Notes: generated by a model from the sequence alone, not told the origin. DNA of 64,000 nt from Clytia hemisphaerica (GCA_902728285.1 CACVBU010001141.1:620001-684000), one strand, 5' to 3'; counted from the stretch's first letter, positions 23,120 through 35,166 are shown. Numbers and translations are program-made.

Positions 23120-24610
23120 TGTATAAGGAGGAATGAAATGCAGTAAAACAAGTTTTAACGTCAGTTTTTCACGCTTTTTGAATAATGCAAAACTCATATA
23201 ATCTTAAAATACTATAAATTTCCAAAGAAACATTATCTTTCTATGAAACTTTCAGCAAATAGCCAAAATAAACTTAAAAAATGTGGTAAAAATTTGAGAG
23301 CAAAAGGTTCATTTTTGATTGAGTTTGGATATCTAGATTTTCCTGTTTTAACCCACTCGCTATTTGAATGATGTTAAAACGTTTTTGTATTTATTTGGTT
23401 CTTCAAAACCATTTCCCTTTCCGGCAACAGGCTTTAAAATTCATGTTGATCCTTGGTATTTATTGTACGGTAAATCTACAAAGGCCTTTAGTGCAGTATA
23501 AACAAATGATTTCATTGGTTAAAAAATGTCAAAACATTATGCTGGATCACAACAGGAGACATGGTCATACGTCTTATGATATTTTCCAGTGTTTTATTTT
23601 GGAAAAGTTTAGTAAATTCAACCACCTATCAATGTTTTGATTTTTCCAAGAAGGGTTTCTGTAGAATGATAAAAAATGGCTTGGCTGGATATATATAGTT
23701 CAGAAAAATGGTCAAATTCAAAACTCAATTTATCTAACCTCCTGATTATTCTAACTGCCTGATTATAAAAACTTCCAATCATAATTTCTATGCCATCTTG
23801 TTTCACTTTTAAAATGCCATGTTTTAAAATTCTTCAGCTACCATTGTTTTGTATAAGATTCCCATTTCAGCTCTAAAATTCTTATCACTTTTCCAGAATC
23901 TTTCTGCTAATTCAACCAGGATAACTGGCATGAGATTGGCAGCAGGTTTATTTCTAAAGGTACGGGAATCTTGTGTTTACTCATGAAACTGCATAACTTT
24001 CTGAAGCTTATTTTTCAACTACCGGAAGTCCAGGTCTTTTTCTGCTAAAAGGAATCTTAGTGCGGAAATGGGAACCTTTACAAAACAACAGTTATACAAC
24101 ATTACAGAACATTATAATATGTATGGAACAGGTTTTTTTCTGTCCGAGATTGAACGAAGTAAGGGCCCACTCATTTTTCCCCTTCACATTGAGCTGGGGA
24201 TACTTAGCAATAAAAAATATTTTTAATGTAGCCTGGATATCCAGGCATTAAACTATTTCACAGTCTAATTTTTGATATTTTATGTTTCTTGTTTACCGCC
24301 TGGTCTTCCTAAAAGCTATTTTCATTCTCAAATCAGAATGCAGTCTGCTGGCTTACACTCACTTTGCTCAAGCCGTAAGACAAGTCTTCATTCGCAAATG
24401 AGAAGTACGAAAAGGAGACAGAACTTTCTAAGGAAATTTGGATGTTGAAACGTAAAAACCGACACCCAAAGATTACTTAGAAAACAATCCGTTGTTGTCC
24501 GCCCTTCAACCATGCCTCGGTAAAATGTTCACTTTGTCTCAGTGAAAAGTTTGAAATTGCAACATTCAACCAGCCCGACAAGCTGTTGAACTCCAGAAAC
24601 GAACTGATTT
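23120..24610. other. Stretch without recognised features
   Basis: AT-rich sequence with only short open frames of unremarkable composition. I see no exon with a recognisable product, no large inverted repeat and no RNA gene. Confidence 0.5.
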
Positions 24611-24687
24611 CGAAATAATAATAATAATAATAATAATAATGTATACAAGTTCAAGGCACACGAGGGCCTCTGAGAACCGGATCTTGA

Positions 24688-26154
24688 TTACAATTGTCTT
24701 GTCTCGAATCTTTTCGGATGTTTTTTCCAAGCTTCGTTGAGTCTTTCTTTAAAGATTTTGACAGTCTTTGCCTCTACAACGTATCTTGGTAATCTATTCC
24801 AGTTTGTTATACTCCTGTAAAAGAACGAGTTGGTTTGTGCGCCTCGGAATCCATCTTTACCAAAATTTGGTATCAGCTCATCTTTGTGTCTCCTGTTCGG
24901 ACGTGTTCGAGTCGATAATTTACTTGGGAGAGTATTTTTATCGTAGTAGTGGAGATGTTTGTATACTTGGACCATATCACAAAAGAGTCTCCTGAATTCA
25001 AGCGTGGGGAGGTCAAGTATGCGCAAGCGTTCTTCATAGGACATATCTTTGCAGATAGGCACGAGTTTTGTGGCGCGTCTTTGTACACCCTCGATCAAAT
25101 TAACATATTTTCGAAGTTTAGGTGACCATACCGACTGAGCATACTCCAAGTGCGGACGGACAAACGAAGTATATAGTACTAGGAAGATGGATGGATTCAG
25201 ATGTTCAAAGCTCCTGTTAATCACTCCTAGTATTGAATTTGCCTTCTTTACCTGCTTTGCAATATGCTCCTCGAATGTAAGTTCTGAGTCGATCACAATC
25301 CCAAGATCTTTCTCTTCAAAAACATGTTCAAGCTGATTTCCATCCAAACAATATGGATAGGCATGTTTGATGTCAGAGAATTTGCCAATAGTTAGTACGT
25401 GACATTTGTCGGGATGGAAATTTAATAACCATTCTTTCGACCACTTAACTAGCGCGTCTATATCCTGTTGGATGGAAATAGAGTCTTCGATAGTGTTGAC
25501 CTCTTGGAAGATTTTGGTGTCATCAGCAAAAAGGAGTATAAATGATGATATCACTCTTTCAGGAAGATCGTTGATGTAAAGAACGAACAATAACGGTCCA
25601 AGGACACTACCCTGTGGGATACCACTAACCACGTGATCCGTTGTCGAAAATGATTTATTTACTTTCACTGATTGGGTTCGTCCATTTAAAAATGATTTTA
25701 CCCAAGACATTATCGGACCATCTATGCCGTATGCTAGTAGTTTCTGGCATAAGCGACGATGAGGTACAGTGTCAAAGGCCTTTGCGAAATCAAAATAGAT
25801 ACTATCAATCACTTTTCCCTCCGATGTACTTTCACAGCACGTATCCAAGTAATACAACAGTTGCGTAACGGTGGATCGATTTTTGATAAAACCATATTGC
25901 TTGTTCGATAAAAGATGTTGATCAAGAAGATGCTCCATAATATGCTTTCTCACTATTGACTCCATCAGTTTGCATACTATTGATGTCAAGCTTACAGGTC
26001 GATAATTTACTGCAAGATTTTGAGCACCTTTGTTCTTATATATGGGTATTACGTGAGCTTCTTTCCAATCCTTTGGTAGAGACCCTTCCTTTAATGATGT
26101 GTTCATTATTACTGCAAGAGGTTCAGAGACGTAGTCAGATAACGACAGTAGCAT
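24688..26154 (-). CDS. LINE reverse transcriptase domain
   Basis: A 488-codon frame with the ordered RT motifs: YRPVSLTSIVCKLMES, GFIKNRSTVTQLL, FDFAKAFDTVPH (motif A Asp), GIPQGSVLGPLLF (motif B) and LLFADDTKIF (the catalytic Asp pair). The C-terminal part has SFVRPHLEYAQSVWSP and EGVQRRATKL, typical of this superfamily. The N-terminal part continues upstream in other frames (26109-26354, 26257-26940). Confidence 0.93.
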   Translation of the reverse strand: MLLSLSDYVSEPLAVIMNTSLKEGSLPKDWKEAHVIPIYKNKGAQNLAVNYRPVSLTSIVCKLMESIVRKHIMEHLLDQHLLSNKQYGFIKNRSTVTQLLYYLDTCCESTSEGKVIDSIYFDFAKAFDTVPHRRLCQKLLAYGIDGPIMSWVKSFLNGRTQSVKVNKSFSTTDHVVSGIPQGSVLGPLLFVLYINDLPERVISSFILLFADDTKIFQEVNTIEDSISIQQDIDALVKWSKEWLLNFHPDKCHVLTIGKFSDIKHAYPYCLDGNQLEHVFEEKDLGIVIDSELTFEEHIAKQVKKANSILGVINRSFEHLNPSIFLVLYTSFVRPHLEYAQSVWSPKLRKYVNLIEGVQRRATKLVPICKDMSYEERLRILDLPTLEFRRLFCDMVQVYKHLHYYDKNTLPSKLSTRTRPNRRHKDELIPNFGKDGFRGAQTNSFFYRSITNWNRLPRYVVEAKTVKIFKERLNEAWKKHPKRFETRQL

Positions 26155-26914
26155 CTTAGGATGTATTCCATCAGGACCAAATGATTTATTTGATTTAGAT
26201 GTTTTATTTCGATCTGGATCATTTCTTTTGTTATATGGATTTCATCGATTACGGACTCAGTTCTTTTCTCGAAGTCCGGTAGCTCCCCAGGGCTCTCTTG
26301 TGAAAACACTGCAGAATTGACGTTGAAGTATATTCGCCTTTTCATGGTCTTCATGTTTCAAAGAATTTTTGTCATTTGGTGCCTCAAGTAATGATGATAC
26401 CGTACTGGAAGATTTCATTTTGCTCCTGACATGTGACCAGAAAACTTTTGGTTTTGTTTTTGAATTGTTGCAGATTTTCCGTTCGTAATTTCTATGGGCT
26501 TGTGTCATCATTTTCGTCACTCGGTTGCGTACACGGGTGTATTTCACGCGATTCTCGTCTTTCTCTCGCGGCGATGATTTCATCCATTTTCTATGTAGAC
26601 GCTTTTTCTTTGCTATTTCAGTTCTGAGATCTTTTGGAATAGGAATTCTTCCTCTCTTTCTCCAACCCTCGCCTCCAATCGTTTTGAGCGGGATGAAACG
26701 GTTTTGCAATTCGCTTACTTTATTCTTGAAAACTTGCCAAAGTTCCTCGACTGATTTGTCATTAGCCGCATCTAGAAAAATCGTTTGCCAGTTACCTGTT
26801 TCAAGATCTTGCTTCATTGCTTCAAAATCAGCATTATCATAATTGTACCTTTCCGATGTGGGCTTTACATATGCATTGCACTTTATGCTAAAGGTCAGGG
26901 AACTGTGATCGCTT

Positions 26915-27660
26915 TTACCCAATGGACTGAGATATTCCATTTTGTGTTTGGTTGGCTTCTCCTGTTAGAATGAGATCAACCAAAGATGGTTCATCGGTTC
27001 CACGGCATCGTGTTGGTTCGTCTACGTTCTGATGGAGGAAAGAGTCGCGGAGAGTATCTAAGAACTTCTCTTCTTTGCTTTCTTCCTGATGTTTTGTCGT
27101 CCAATTTTCCCAGTTAATTGTAGGAAAGTTGAAATCCCCTACAAAGCATTTATGGGAATATTTTTTGATGGATGAAATATCGTAAATGAGCTTATTAAGT
27201 CTGATGTTGTTTTCATTCGACATGTTACTGCTGGTAGGGCTGCGGTACATGCATGCAAAAACCAGTAAGTCATTACCACTTAGGCGAACTTCTATGATAC
27301 AAGCTTCAATAAAGTTGACTTGATTTATTGATTTGGTCACATTAACAATCAAATGCTGAACTGATGCGTGGGCAAGAATGATAACTCCACGGCCAATGTT
27401 GGTATCCATATTTGTATGACAAACAACTTTATAATCTTTGAATTCGTACTCGTGTAGTTCTCTTAGTGTTCCATGTTTTGGTTTTACTTCACATATGGCA
27501 ACAATGTGTGGTTGTTGTTTCTCTACGTTTTGTATAAGTTCTTTCTTTTTGCCTGATGTTAGAATATCAGCGTTGCAGTAATAAAACTTGATACCATTTA
27601 TTGTTAGATCATGGCGAGGGACTTGATTCAGACTTTTTTGATTTATTGTTCTTTTGTTTT
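26915..27660 (-). pseudogene. LINE apurinic-type endonuclease domain
   Basis: Translation is open without ATG from about 27770 to 26915. Motifs include FYYCNADILTSGKKKEL near the start, the catalytic-Glu region AICEVKPK, MYRSP and GDFNFPTINWENW. The frame then shifts near 26940 into the continuation beginning SPLGKSDHSSL, the final endonuclease motif (SDH). The domain nicks the target for target-primed reverse transcription. Confidence 0.85.
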
Positions 27661-27779
27661 TTGTGTTTGAGTGAGATTTTTGAACACAACTTTCTTGGTT
27701 GCATTCTCTATTTGGGGTTTCGTCTTGATCTTGATGAGGAAGAATCCGTTTTTTGAATTTCCCCGGTTTCCCGGAAATG

Positions 27780-29355
27780 CCGCCACGTGAACAAGTTCAC
27801 GCTATTTGTTCACGCTAAAACAACACGATTCGAAAGACTGACGTCAATTGTTGTCAAAAGAAGCCAGTGCATTGTTCTTCGCAAACATTCAAAACGAACT
27901 TTAGTTTTTTTAAATTTTATTTTCAACTGATGATCGTCTCCACGGCGTGAAACTATTAGTTTTGAAATAAAACTCATTAACTTCATTCGACAATAGGAAT
28001 ATAGTTCTTATAATTTCAATTTTGGCGAAAAACTATTGTTTCCACAAAATACCCCTAAACTATGGGATGAGCTGGACTTTTTATAAGATACTGCACTAAT
28101 TGGTCATTTGAAGTGATAGAGATGACGCGTTCTTTAGAAAAAGTAACAAAATTGTTTTATTACTGGTTAACGACCAACCAAATCAAATAAGAGCTTGTAA
28201 AAACTCCAGCTTGTCCCTAAACTAGTTCACAAAATTAGTTCAAGTGTTCTATTGGGTACAGATTCAAAGATACCTACAATCACTCACAAAATACTTGGCA
28301 CAAAAGGGAAATTCACCGGGGTGTTTTGAAACCACAATCGATTTGTAAGTGCTCTAAAGTAGGTTCGCAGGGTAGAGTTTTAACTCTGAGTTTTAACGCT
28401 AGACTTAAGACTTACGACCTTAGGATCTGAGAATCCAAAAGTTCAAAAATGGTCCAGTAGGGGTTGAAATATAGGCTAGAAACCAATAAATCCCTCCCAG
28501 ATCGAAATAATTGATGAAATCAAGTTGGAGGCCTGAAATTGACATTCTCGCTCAAACTTCAATTTTCGAAAAATGGTAAATTAGCCAAAAGTGCCAATAT
28601 ATTATGGCACTGTTTGTAGCAATAAAAAACTTTTTGTGAAGGAAAGTAAGAGAAAAATTTCAAAAACTATCTACCAATAATAAAAATAAACTGAGCATCT
28701 TGATGTTCTTATAAAGCTCAGAGACAGATGGAACAGCAATTAACTGAAAAGACAATGCGGTACATATTCCAGCCGCGGCTTTCTTATACTATGGTGATAC
28801 ATGCAAACTTTTTTTTGGACTTTGGTGTAATCTTTGGATTTATTTTTTATGTATATATGTTTTGTTAAAAATTTTTTTAATTTTGAACTTGGATTTCTAT
28901 CCTAAAATTAATTTTAAAAGTATGTATTTCTTCGATAAATTTAGGGGACATTTTTACCAAAAAATAACGTAGTTTTAAACAAATATATTTATTGCCAGGC
29001 ACTAAGCACTCAGAAATGTTTTGAATGTCAAAAAGAGTGGACTGGATGGGTGAGTAACAAGTCACCAAGCCTCTTCAAATGAGTGTGCCAACCTCCTTTC
29101 AGTGAAAACCAAAGGAAAGGTGAATTATGGACCAAATGTTTAGAAAAAAATCTAATTTGAACTTTATGTTAATAATTAATTCATTTAGGTCTTTGATATT
29201 CTAATTGAGAAAATTATATTATGAAGGAATGTGAAATTTTTTCATTACGACTTTTCACTGTCTTATTAGCTCAAACAAAGAGCTCAAAAAGGGCCAATGG
29301 CACCTTCTATGTGCGCATCTTTTATAATGTCTTTGCTTGGATTTTTTGTGACTAT
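27780..29355. other. Stretch without recognised features
   Basis: AT-rich, with no convincing exon. Two short GTTCACGCT words near 27800 are the only local repeat noticed. It separates the LINE from the element at 29364. Confidence 0.45.
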
Positions 29356-29363
29356 GCATGGGG

Positions 29364-29934
29364 CAGGGGGGGGGTCGGTAGTAAAATCTCAGACATATAT
29401 GAGTAATAAAAGGATTTTTACGAATTTTTACATACCACCACCCAGACTCTTGGAAGAAGTATTTTAAGGGTAGTAAAAGGTTTTGGGACAATTTGTCATG
29501 TAGACCACCTATTTTTTGGTTGCTTTTCGGACTGATTTTACAAAAAATGCTAAAAAATATTATTTCTATGACACATTTTTCACTTAGTGCCCTTAGAATT
29601 AAAGTCTTTTTTTATATTGACAAAAAATTTCGAGAATTTTTTGTTTGCAGGAAACAACTTTCCACCAGAAAAAAATGTCTTCAAATTATAAAAATTTTCA
29701 GATTTTTTCAGAAAAGTCATCCAAAAAATTTAAAAGAATTACAAAAATAGCACAAATTTGTTAATTTTACCAGTTTTCACTACCCAAGTAGTAAAATTAT
29801 TTCAACATTAACACATACATACCACCCATTTTAGTATTTAACTAACCTGGGTAGTAAAATTTTTTTTCGATTTTTCGTCACACCACCACCGTAGTAAACG
29901 TCATTATGTCTGAGATTTTACTACCGACCCCCCT
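29364..29934. mobile_element. Non-autonomous hAT-like element with G-rich TIRs
   Basis: About 30-bp terminal inverted repeats: CAG(9)TCGGTAGTAAAATCTC on the left and its complement ending TACCGACCCCCCT on the right. The 8-base word GCATGGGG (29356-29363 and 29935-29942) flanks both ends as a target-site duplication; a 9-base reading, TGCATGGGG, is also possible. CAG ends plus an 8-bp duplication fit hAT. The interior repeats GTAGTAAAA several times and has no transposase frame. Confidence 0.75.
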
Positions 29935-30315
29935 GCATGGGGTGCTTATTTGAAAAAAAAAGTGATTACAGCAAAAAATACTCAAAAATACTCAAAAATA
30001 GTGATTTTTGTAATACCTTGAATATTGATATTTGACTGAGTGAAATCAAGTGCGTATTACTTATTGGTAATGAATCAACGGATCCTGCACTGATATTTGA
30101 CTGTACTGTAAAAATAAAGCTTTCTTATACTTCCTGATTTTCGAGTCAACGCTTACATCAAAAGCTATGATGAAAAAATAAGCACAAAATTCGAAGATGT
30201 TCTTGAGTTTTATGTGAAGCAGGATACATTTTTGAAAATCTGTGTCCTTCTAAGGTAATATTTCATGTTTCAGATAAAAAAAGAACACAAATTTTTGAAA
30301 ACACACAACTAAAAA

Positions 30316-32119
30316 ATGGCACCAACTCAATCAGAACCGATGTACTGTTCCCAACAAATCAATATCCCACCAGAGTTACCAAATATTTTGAAACAATTCA
30401 CCAAAGCAGCAATTCGAACACAACCTACTGATATTTTACAGGTAATATCATTTTCATCTGATAATCATCTACATGTTTTTTTTTATAAGCATATAACGCT
30501 TATAAGCATATGAAGGCTCAAATTTGCAGATTTCCTAAGCATAACATAAGCATATACGCTAGCCTGAAATATTTTTCAAGTAGTCAATCTCTTTCTATTC
30601 AAAAAGGTTTGCAAGTGGTCAAGTAAGAAAAGACGTTCCAGGGCTAGCCACATTCCATTGCTCAAAAATTTAAATGCTTTTTGAATCGAATATTAACAAA
30701 ATTCTGAAGATTTTATTAAAAAATTTGGTTGGGTGAATCAAAAGCATAATAATTCTTAAGCATATAATAAGCATATTCTATGTCTGGATGCTTTGAAAGC
30801 TTAAGCATACTCGAGCCTGACCAAGGGACATACACTTGCTTATAAAAAAAAACATGTAATAATCTAAAAGTCAAACTCTGTCTGGCAGTCTGTACTTTTT
30901 TACACATCCACTTGAGGGAAGAAGATAATGCTAAAGTAACATTGGTGGAAAGGTAATTTTGAGCGGCTTGTTGTAAGCTTTGTAAAATTTCTAATTGCAG
31001 ATTTTCCTTGTAGAAAAATGAAGAAAAACCTATCATATCAGAGAGACACCTAAATCTTTTGACCCAATTTTTTTCCAAAGCTGAGATATTTGACTTTGAA
31101 ATCTCCAAAAGTGAGTCTCTATTCAGTCTTTACGTTGAATTGCTATTATTTTCAAGTAAAAATTTGAAAATTCAAAATCAGATATCTCAACTTTGGAAAA
31201 TAGTTGGGGCAAAAACTTTGGAGGTGTTTCTTAAGACCATAAAAGGTACCTCTAAGCCAAGTATAAAAAAAATCATCTGATAATCCTTTTAAGCAACAGT
31301 GAATGATAATTTAGATAATTTCTAATATCGATAATATCAATGATCTGGATTTTGATCTTTTCCATGGAATTTCTTATTGTTTCTATGTTCGCGGAAACAT
31401 TCTTAATATTTTAAGCTTAAGTTCCCATGAATATTCAAATAATATATATTTTAATTAATTTCCCTGATATTTTGTTGTTTTAAGTTGCGAAAGAGAAAAT
31501 TAGATGAGCCTCTTCAAGCGAAAAACAAGATGTTAATATTTTCATTTCATCTTTTAATTTACTTTTGTAGTGGTCGGCCGCTTACTTTGATGCACTATCT
31601 AAAGGAGAAAGACCTCCTGTCAAAGAGAGACTAGATTTCCAGCTAGGCCAAGCAAAAGATCAAAATTTAACCAAAGAAGCTATTGCAGTGTTACATCGTC
31701 AAGTCGGTGACAAGCCTGTGGTTGAGTACTCGCGTGTTGAAGACAAATGGCATGCATTGTGTTTGTCTAGCCTGGATCTGGATGCTGTCATGAGGATCGG
31801 TTCGTTCCCTGAGGAATTTGAATGGCTGAAATTTTTGGCTATTGTTTGTACCCACATCAGTGAAGATATAGGAGGTGCTTTGAAAATGATATGTGAAATC
31901 TTAACCAAAGATCTACATGGAGGTCAAGCTCGTATCGAATTCGAGTTATTCCGCACCTTGTACAAGTACCTTGCGACAATCGACGGCGATATTCCATTAC
32001 GTCACGTCAACGCCGTCTTGGAGCATCTGTCATACGACGTTGAACGTCAAAATGGAATGATTTCACCCATGAATTTCCTCAGTGAAACATGCCCAAGTCT
32101 AAGCAAGGAAGATGAGTAA
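30316..32119 (+). CDS. ROPN1L: Ropporin-1-like protein (RIIa-domain AKAP-binding protein)
   Basis: Two coding exons, 30316-30441 and 31571-32119, joined in phase 0 (donor GTAATA, acceptor TTTTGTAG), encode 224 residues; vertebrate ROPN1L is about 230. The N-terminus has the RIIa dimerisation/docking domain (PPELPNILKQFTKAAIRTQP), which binds the amphipathic helix of A-kinase anchoring proteins. The rest matches the family, e.g. WLKFLAIVCTHISEDIGGAL and GGQARIEFELFRTLYKYLAT. ROPN1L works in sperm flagella and motile cilia, in the fibrous sheath and radial spokes. The start has a good context (AAAAAATGG). A possible 5'-UTR acceptor ends at 30272. Confidence 0.95.
30471..30857. mobile_element. 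Inverted-repeat element in the ROPN1L intron
   Basis: ACATG(T)9ATAAGC at 30471-30490 is matched exactly inverted at 30838-30857. The 8 bases outside (AATCATCT left, AATAATCT right) differ at one position, a likely decayed 8-bp duplication. ATAAGCATAT words recur inside. The length is 387 bp and it is non-coding. Confidence 0.65.
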
Positions 32120-32427
32120 TATTGGTGGAAAATTGGTTGCTTGTGTGTGTTATGTTGATGAGAGGTTTGCTCGTTCTTTTTTATGTCTTTTGTCTCCCTG
32201 TACATAATGTGTGATAATTCTTGTGTGCAAGTATCTCTTTTGAAGCTTTTGACCATGTTCGCAGGTAACTGGTGAAACGAAAAATGAAGTCATTCTATTG
32301 GCTAGAAGTGACGTAAAAGTTCGGAGGGAAACTGAACCGTAGTGTGTGAACGTGGTGTTTGCATATTCCTATACGACTAATTGAAGGTGATTTGTTTATA
32401 ATTTATCCTAAAAATGAAAATCCTGAT

Positions 32428-32433
32428 AATAAA
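32428..32433 (+). promoter_or_regulatory. Poly(A) signal of ROPN1L
   Basis: AATAAA about 310 bases after the stop, followed by a T-run. A second hexamer lies near 32522. Both are before the foldback element at 32782. Confidence 0.6.
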
Positions 32434-32880
32434 ATGCAAAAGTTTTTTTAATCACATTTAATGTAGCCGTTGTCAGGCCTCAAGTAGTAATTTCAGATGT
32501 ACTATATTTCAAAATAGATTACAATAAATACAGACATGGAATGTATATGGGAAGTCTCAAAACATAATGTCCCAGTTAATAGCTGGTTAAAATGCCAATA
32601 ACTACCTTTTCAGAGCTTATCAAAATAACAGTGAAAGGCAGTAATGTATTTAATTTAGTTGCTGATTTTCCTGAATCTAAAGTGCCATTAGAAGCTAGAG
32701 ACATAATGTGGACGATTTTCTTTTTAGTTATGTCTTGCCTTATGTCTGATAACCTGTGCATAGAAAAGATAAAGCTCGCGTACCAAAATGAAGCCAGCGT
32801 CAGTTTCGAGCGTCAGCGTCAGCGTCAGCGTCAGCGTCAACGCGAATCAGATTCAAATCGAAAGTGGTTATAAAAAGTGT

Positions 32881-34225
32881 TCTAGCCAGCTTGGATCGAA
32901 CGGTATGGCTCCCATTTATAGAAAGGACGCAACCTATACCCATTAGTGACCTTTTACAAAAAAAATGAAGTTCATAGCTGCTTCCAATTTTTCAGTTAGT
33001 CGAGGAACGTGTCCCTAACTGACTTTAACCAAAATGTGAAAAAGTGAAATTCGGGCTTTCTGGCCAACTTGGATTAAATGGTATGGCTTCCATTTATAGA
33101 AAGGACGCAACCTACACCCATTAGTGACCTTTTACAAAAAAATGAAGTTCATAGCTGCTTCCAATTTTTCAGTTAGTCGAGGAACGTGTCCCTAACTGAC
33201 TTTAACCAAATTGTGAAAAAGTGAAATTCGGGCTTTCTGGCCAACTTGGATTAAATGGTATGGCTTCCATTTATAGAAAGGACGCAACCTACACCCATTA
33301 GTGACCTTTTACAAAAAAAATGAAGATCATAGCTGCTTCCAATTTTTCAGTTAGTCGAGGAACGTGTCCCTAACTGACTTTAACCAAAATGTGAAAAAGT
33401 GAAATTCGGGCTTTCTGGCCAACTTGGATTAAATGGTATGGCTTCCATTTATAAAAAGGACGCAACCTACACCCATTAGTGACCTTTTACAAAAAAAATA
33501 AAGTTCATAGCTGCTTTCAATTTTTCAGTTAGTCGAGGAACGTGTCCCTAACTGACTTTAACTGAAATGTGAAAAAGTCGAATTCGGGCTTTCTGGCCAA
33601 CTTGGATCGAACAGTATTGCTCCCATTTATAGAAAGGACGCAACTTACACCCACTAGTGACCTTTTACAAAAAAAATGAAGTTCATGGCTGCTTCCAATT
33701 TTTCAGTTAGTCGAGGAACGTGTCCCTAACTGACTTTAACTGAAATGTGAAAAAGTCGAATTCGGGCTTTCTGGCCAACTTGGATCGAACGGTATGGCTC
33801 CCATTTATAGAAAGGACGCAACTTACACCCACTAGTGACCTTTTACAAAAAAAATGAAGTTCATAGCTGCTTCCAATTTTTCAGTTAGTCGAGGAATAGA
33901 AAGGACGCAACCTACACCCATTAGTGACCTTTTACAAAAAAATTGAAGTTCATAGCTGCTTCCAATTTTTCAGTTAGTCGAGGAACGTGTCCCTGACTGA
34001 CTTTAACCAAAATGTGAAAAAGTGGAATTCGGGCTTTCTGGCCAACTTAGATCGAATAGTATGGCTCTTATTTATAGAAAGGACGCAACCTACACCTATT
34101 AGTGACCTTTTACAAAAAAATTAAAGTTCATAGCTGCTTCCAATTTTTCAGTTAGTCGAGGAACGTGTCCCTAACTGACTTTAACCAAAATGTGAAAAAG
34201 TGAAATTCGGGCTTTCTGGCCAACG
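32881..34225 (+). repeat. 178-bp tandem array, left arm
   Basis: The marker TCGGGCTTTCTGG occurs at about 33050, 33228, 33406, 33584, 33762, 34029 and 34207, a spacing of 178 bases except one gap of 267 where a unit is half deleted (junction near 33895). Each unit contains GTTAGTCGAGGAACGTGTCC and GGACGCAACCTACACCCA. Units differ by a few percent. Confidence 0.93.
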
Positions 34226-34267
34226 ACTCATTACTGTTTCATTAGCATTTTATTAGCTTTTTTTCAG

Positions 34268-34416
34268 AGGTAAGACAACATGGTTATAGAAGTGGCATAT
34301 ACCAGTCAGCTCGCCCGCGCACTGGAAGACGACTACATTAAGTTTTAGCATAATCATTGTTTAATTTTACAATGTAACAATTATGTAGTGAAGTTGATGA
34401 GCACAAATAAATAAAA
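34268..34416 (+). other. Exon-like 3' segment inside the foldback core
   Basis: A strong acceptor (TTAGCTTTTTTTCAG) is followed by a short open stretch in one frame (RQHGYRSGIYQSARPRTGRR, then stop) and overlapping AATAAA hexamers at 34406-34415. This looks like the last exon of a spliced gene. The peptide is not recognised, and another frame opens with an ATG at 34280 and stops after 22 codons. Confidence 0.35.
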
Positions 34417-34856
34417 CACAAAATATCTTTTTAAGCCTGGTTTTGTGTCATGGGCGGACGCTCTTGGGGTATTCCCAATAGTTGAATTGGTGCCACACCA
34501 CGCTGTCTCTCACTATGAAATCAAAAGCGAAAAATGTCGATAAAAATTTCTCTTTTGTGCAGTTGGTAAGATTTTTCGATTTATATATTTCATTTTATCT
34601 TACTAAGCAGTCAAACAAGAAAGATCGTTAAAGTTTATCGTCAAAAAACACAGAAAGAGAAAAAACGAAAAAGGCACAATTGATGGGTGTCCAGAAGAAA
34701 AGTTTGGTCATCTTTTTTAAGTTGACGATAAACCAGTTATCACCCTTTATCAGCAATTTGTTAGAAAATGGCAATCAAAACAAAACATCTAATTATCTTT
34801 TCAACGAGCACAGGATTTAGATATTTATAATTCCATCTAATTATTATTGGTTTTAG

Positions 34857-35128
34857 CTTCATATCGAACAAACGAAGAAGACCTCTCAAATTTGGCAAAA
34901 GGAATTTTCAACCGAGCAGAGGAGATGCGTTGTCGAACTGTTTGTATCAGGATAGAAAAATTCAAACTTGTTACGAAAAGTAGAACGCTAGAAGTCTTTC
35001 TGGAACAATTGAGACATACCAGATGTCAGTATTTGAAACTTGTTCGGTTTCAAGCCAACCAGAAAACCCTTGGCGCTGTTTATAGAGAACTAAACAAATT
35101 TATGAACAAATTCAATTGTCCTAAATAA
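34857..35128 (+). pseudogene. Captured terminal exon, possible Y-family DNA polymerase little-finger fragment
   Basis: Acceptor TTATTGGTTTTAG, then 90 open codons to TAA at 35126-35128, overlapping the poly(A) hexamer AATAAA at 35124-35129. The segment DLSNLAKGIFNRAEEMR followed by CRTVCIRIEKFKLVTKSRTL resembles the helix-strand pattern of DinB-type polymerase little-finger domains (R-T-V..K/R...F...T-R-S-T-L). The following 45 residues are not recognised. No partner exons or catalytic palm are in the element, so it is at most a gene fragment. Confidence 0.4.
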
Positions 35129-35166
35129 AAGAGATTAACTTGTTGTCAATAATTGTTTTATCAATG

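Larger units (their letters stand above)
24618..27770 (-). mobile_element. Non-LTR retrotransposon (jockey/CR1-type LINE), 5'-truncated
   Basis: A minus-strand element with an AP-type endonuclease followed by reverse transcriptase, ending in an (ATT)n tail, read as (AAT)8 on the plus strand at about 24618-24641. Domain order and motifs fit the jockey superfamily. The coding line is broken by frameshifts near 26940, 26280 and 26190, so the copy is inactive although the RT core is intact. The open frame fades near 27770, presumably the truncation point. Confidence 0.9.

Noticed and set aside
32592..32873. 93-codon open frame ending in an Arg-Gln repeat
   Set aside because: It runs across the left boundary and duplication of the foldback element, and its repeat is the AGCGTC microsatellite; not a gene.
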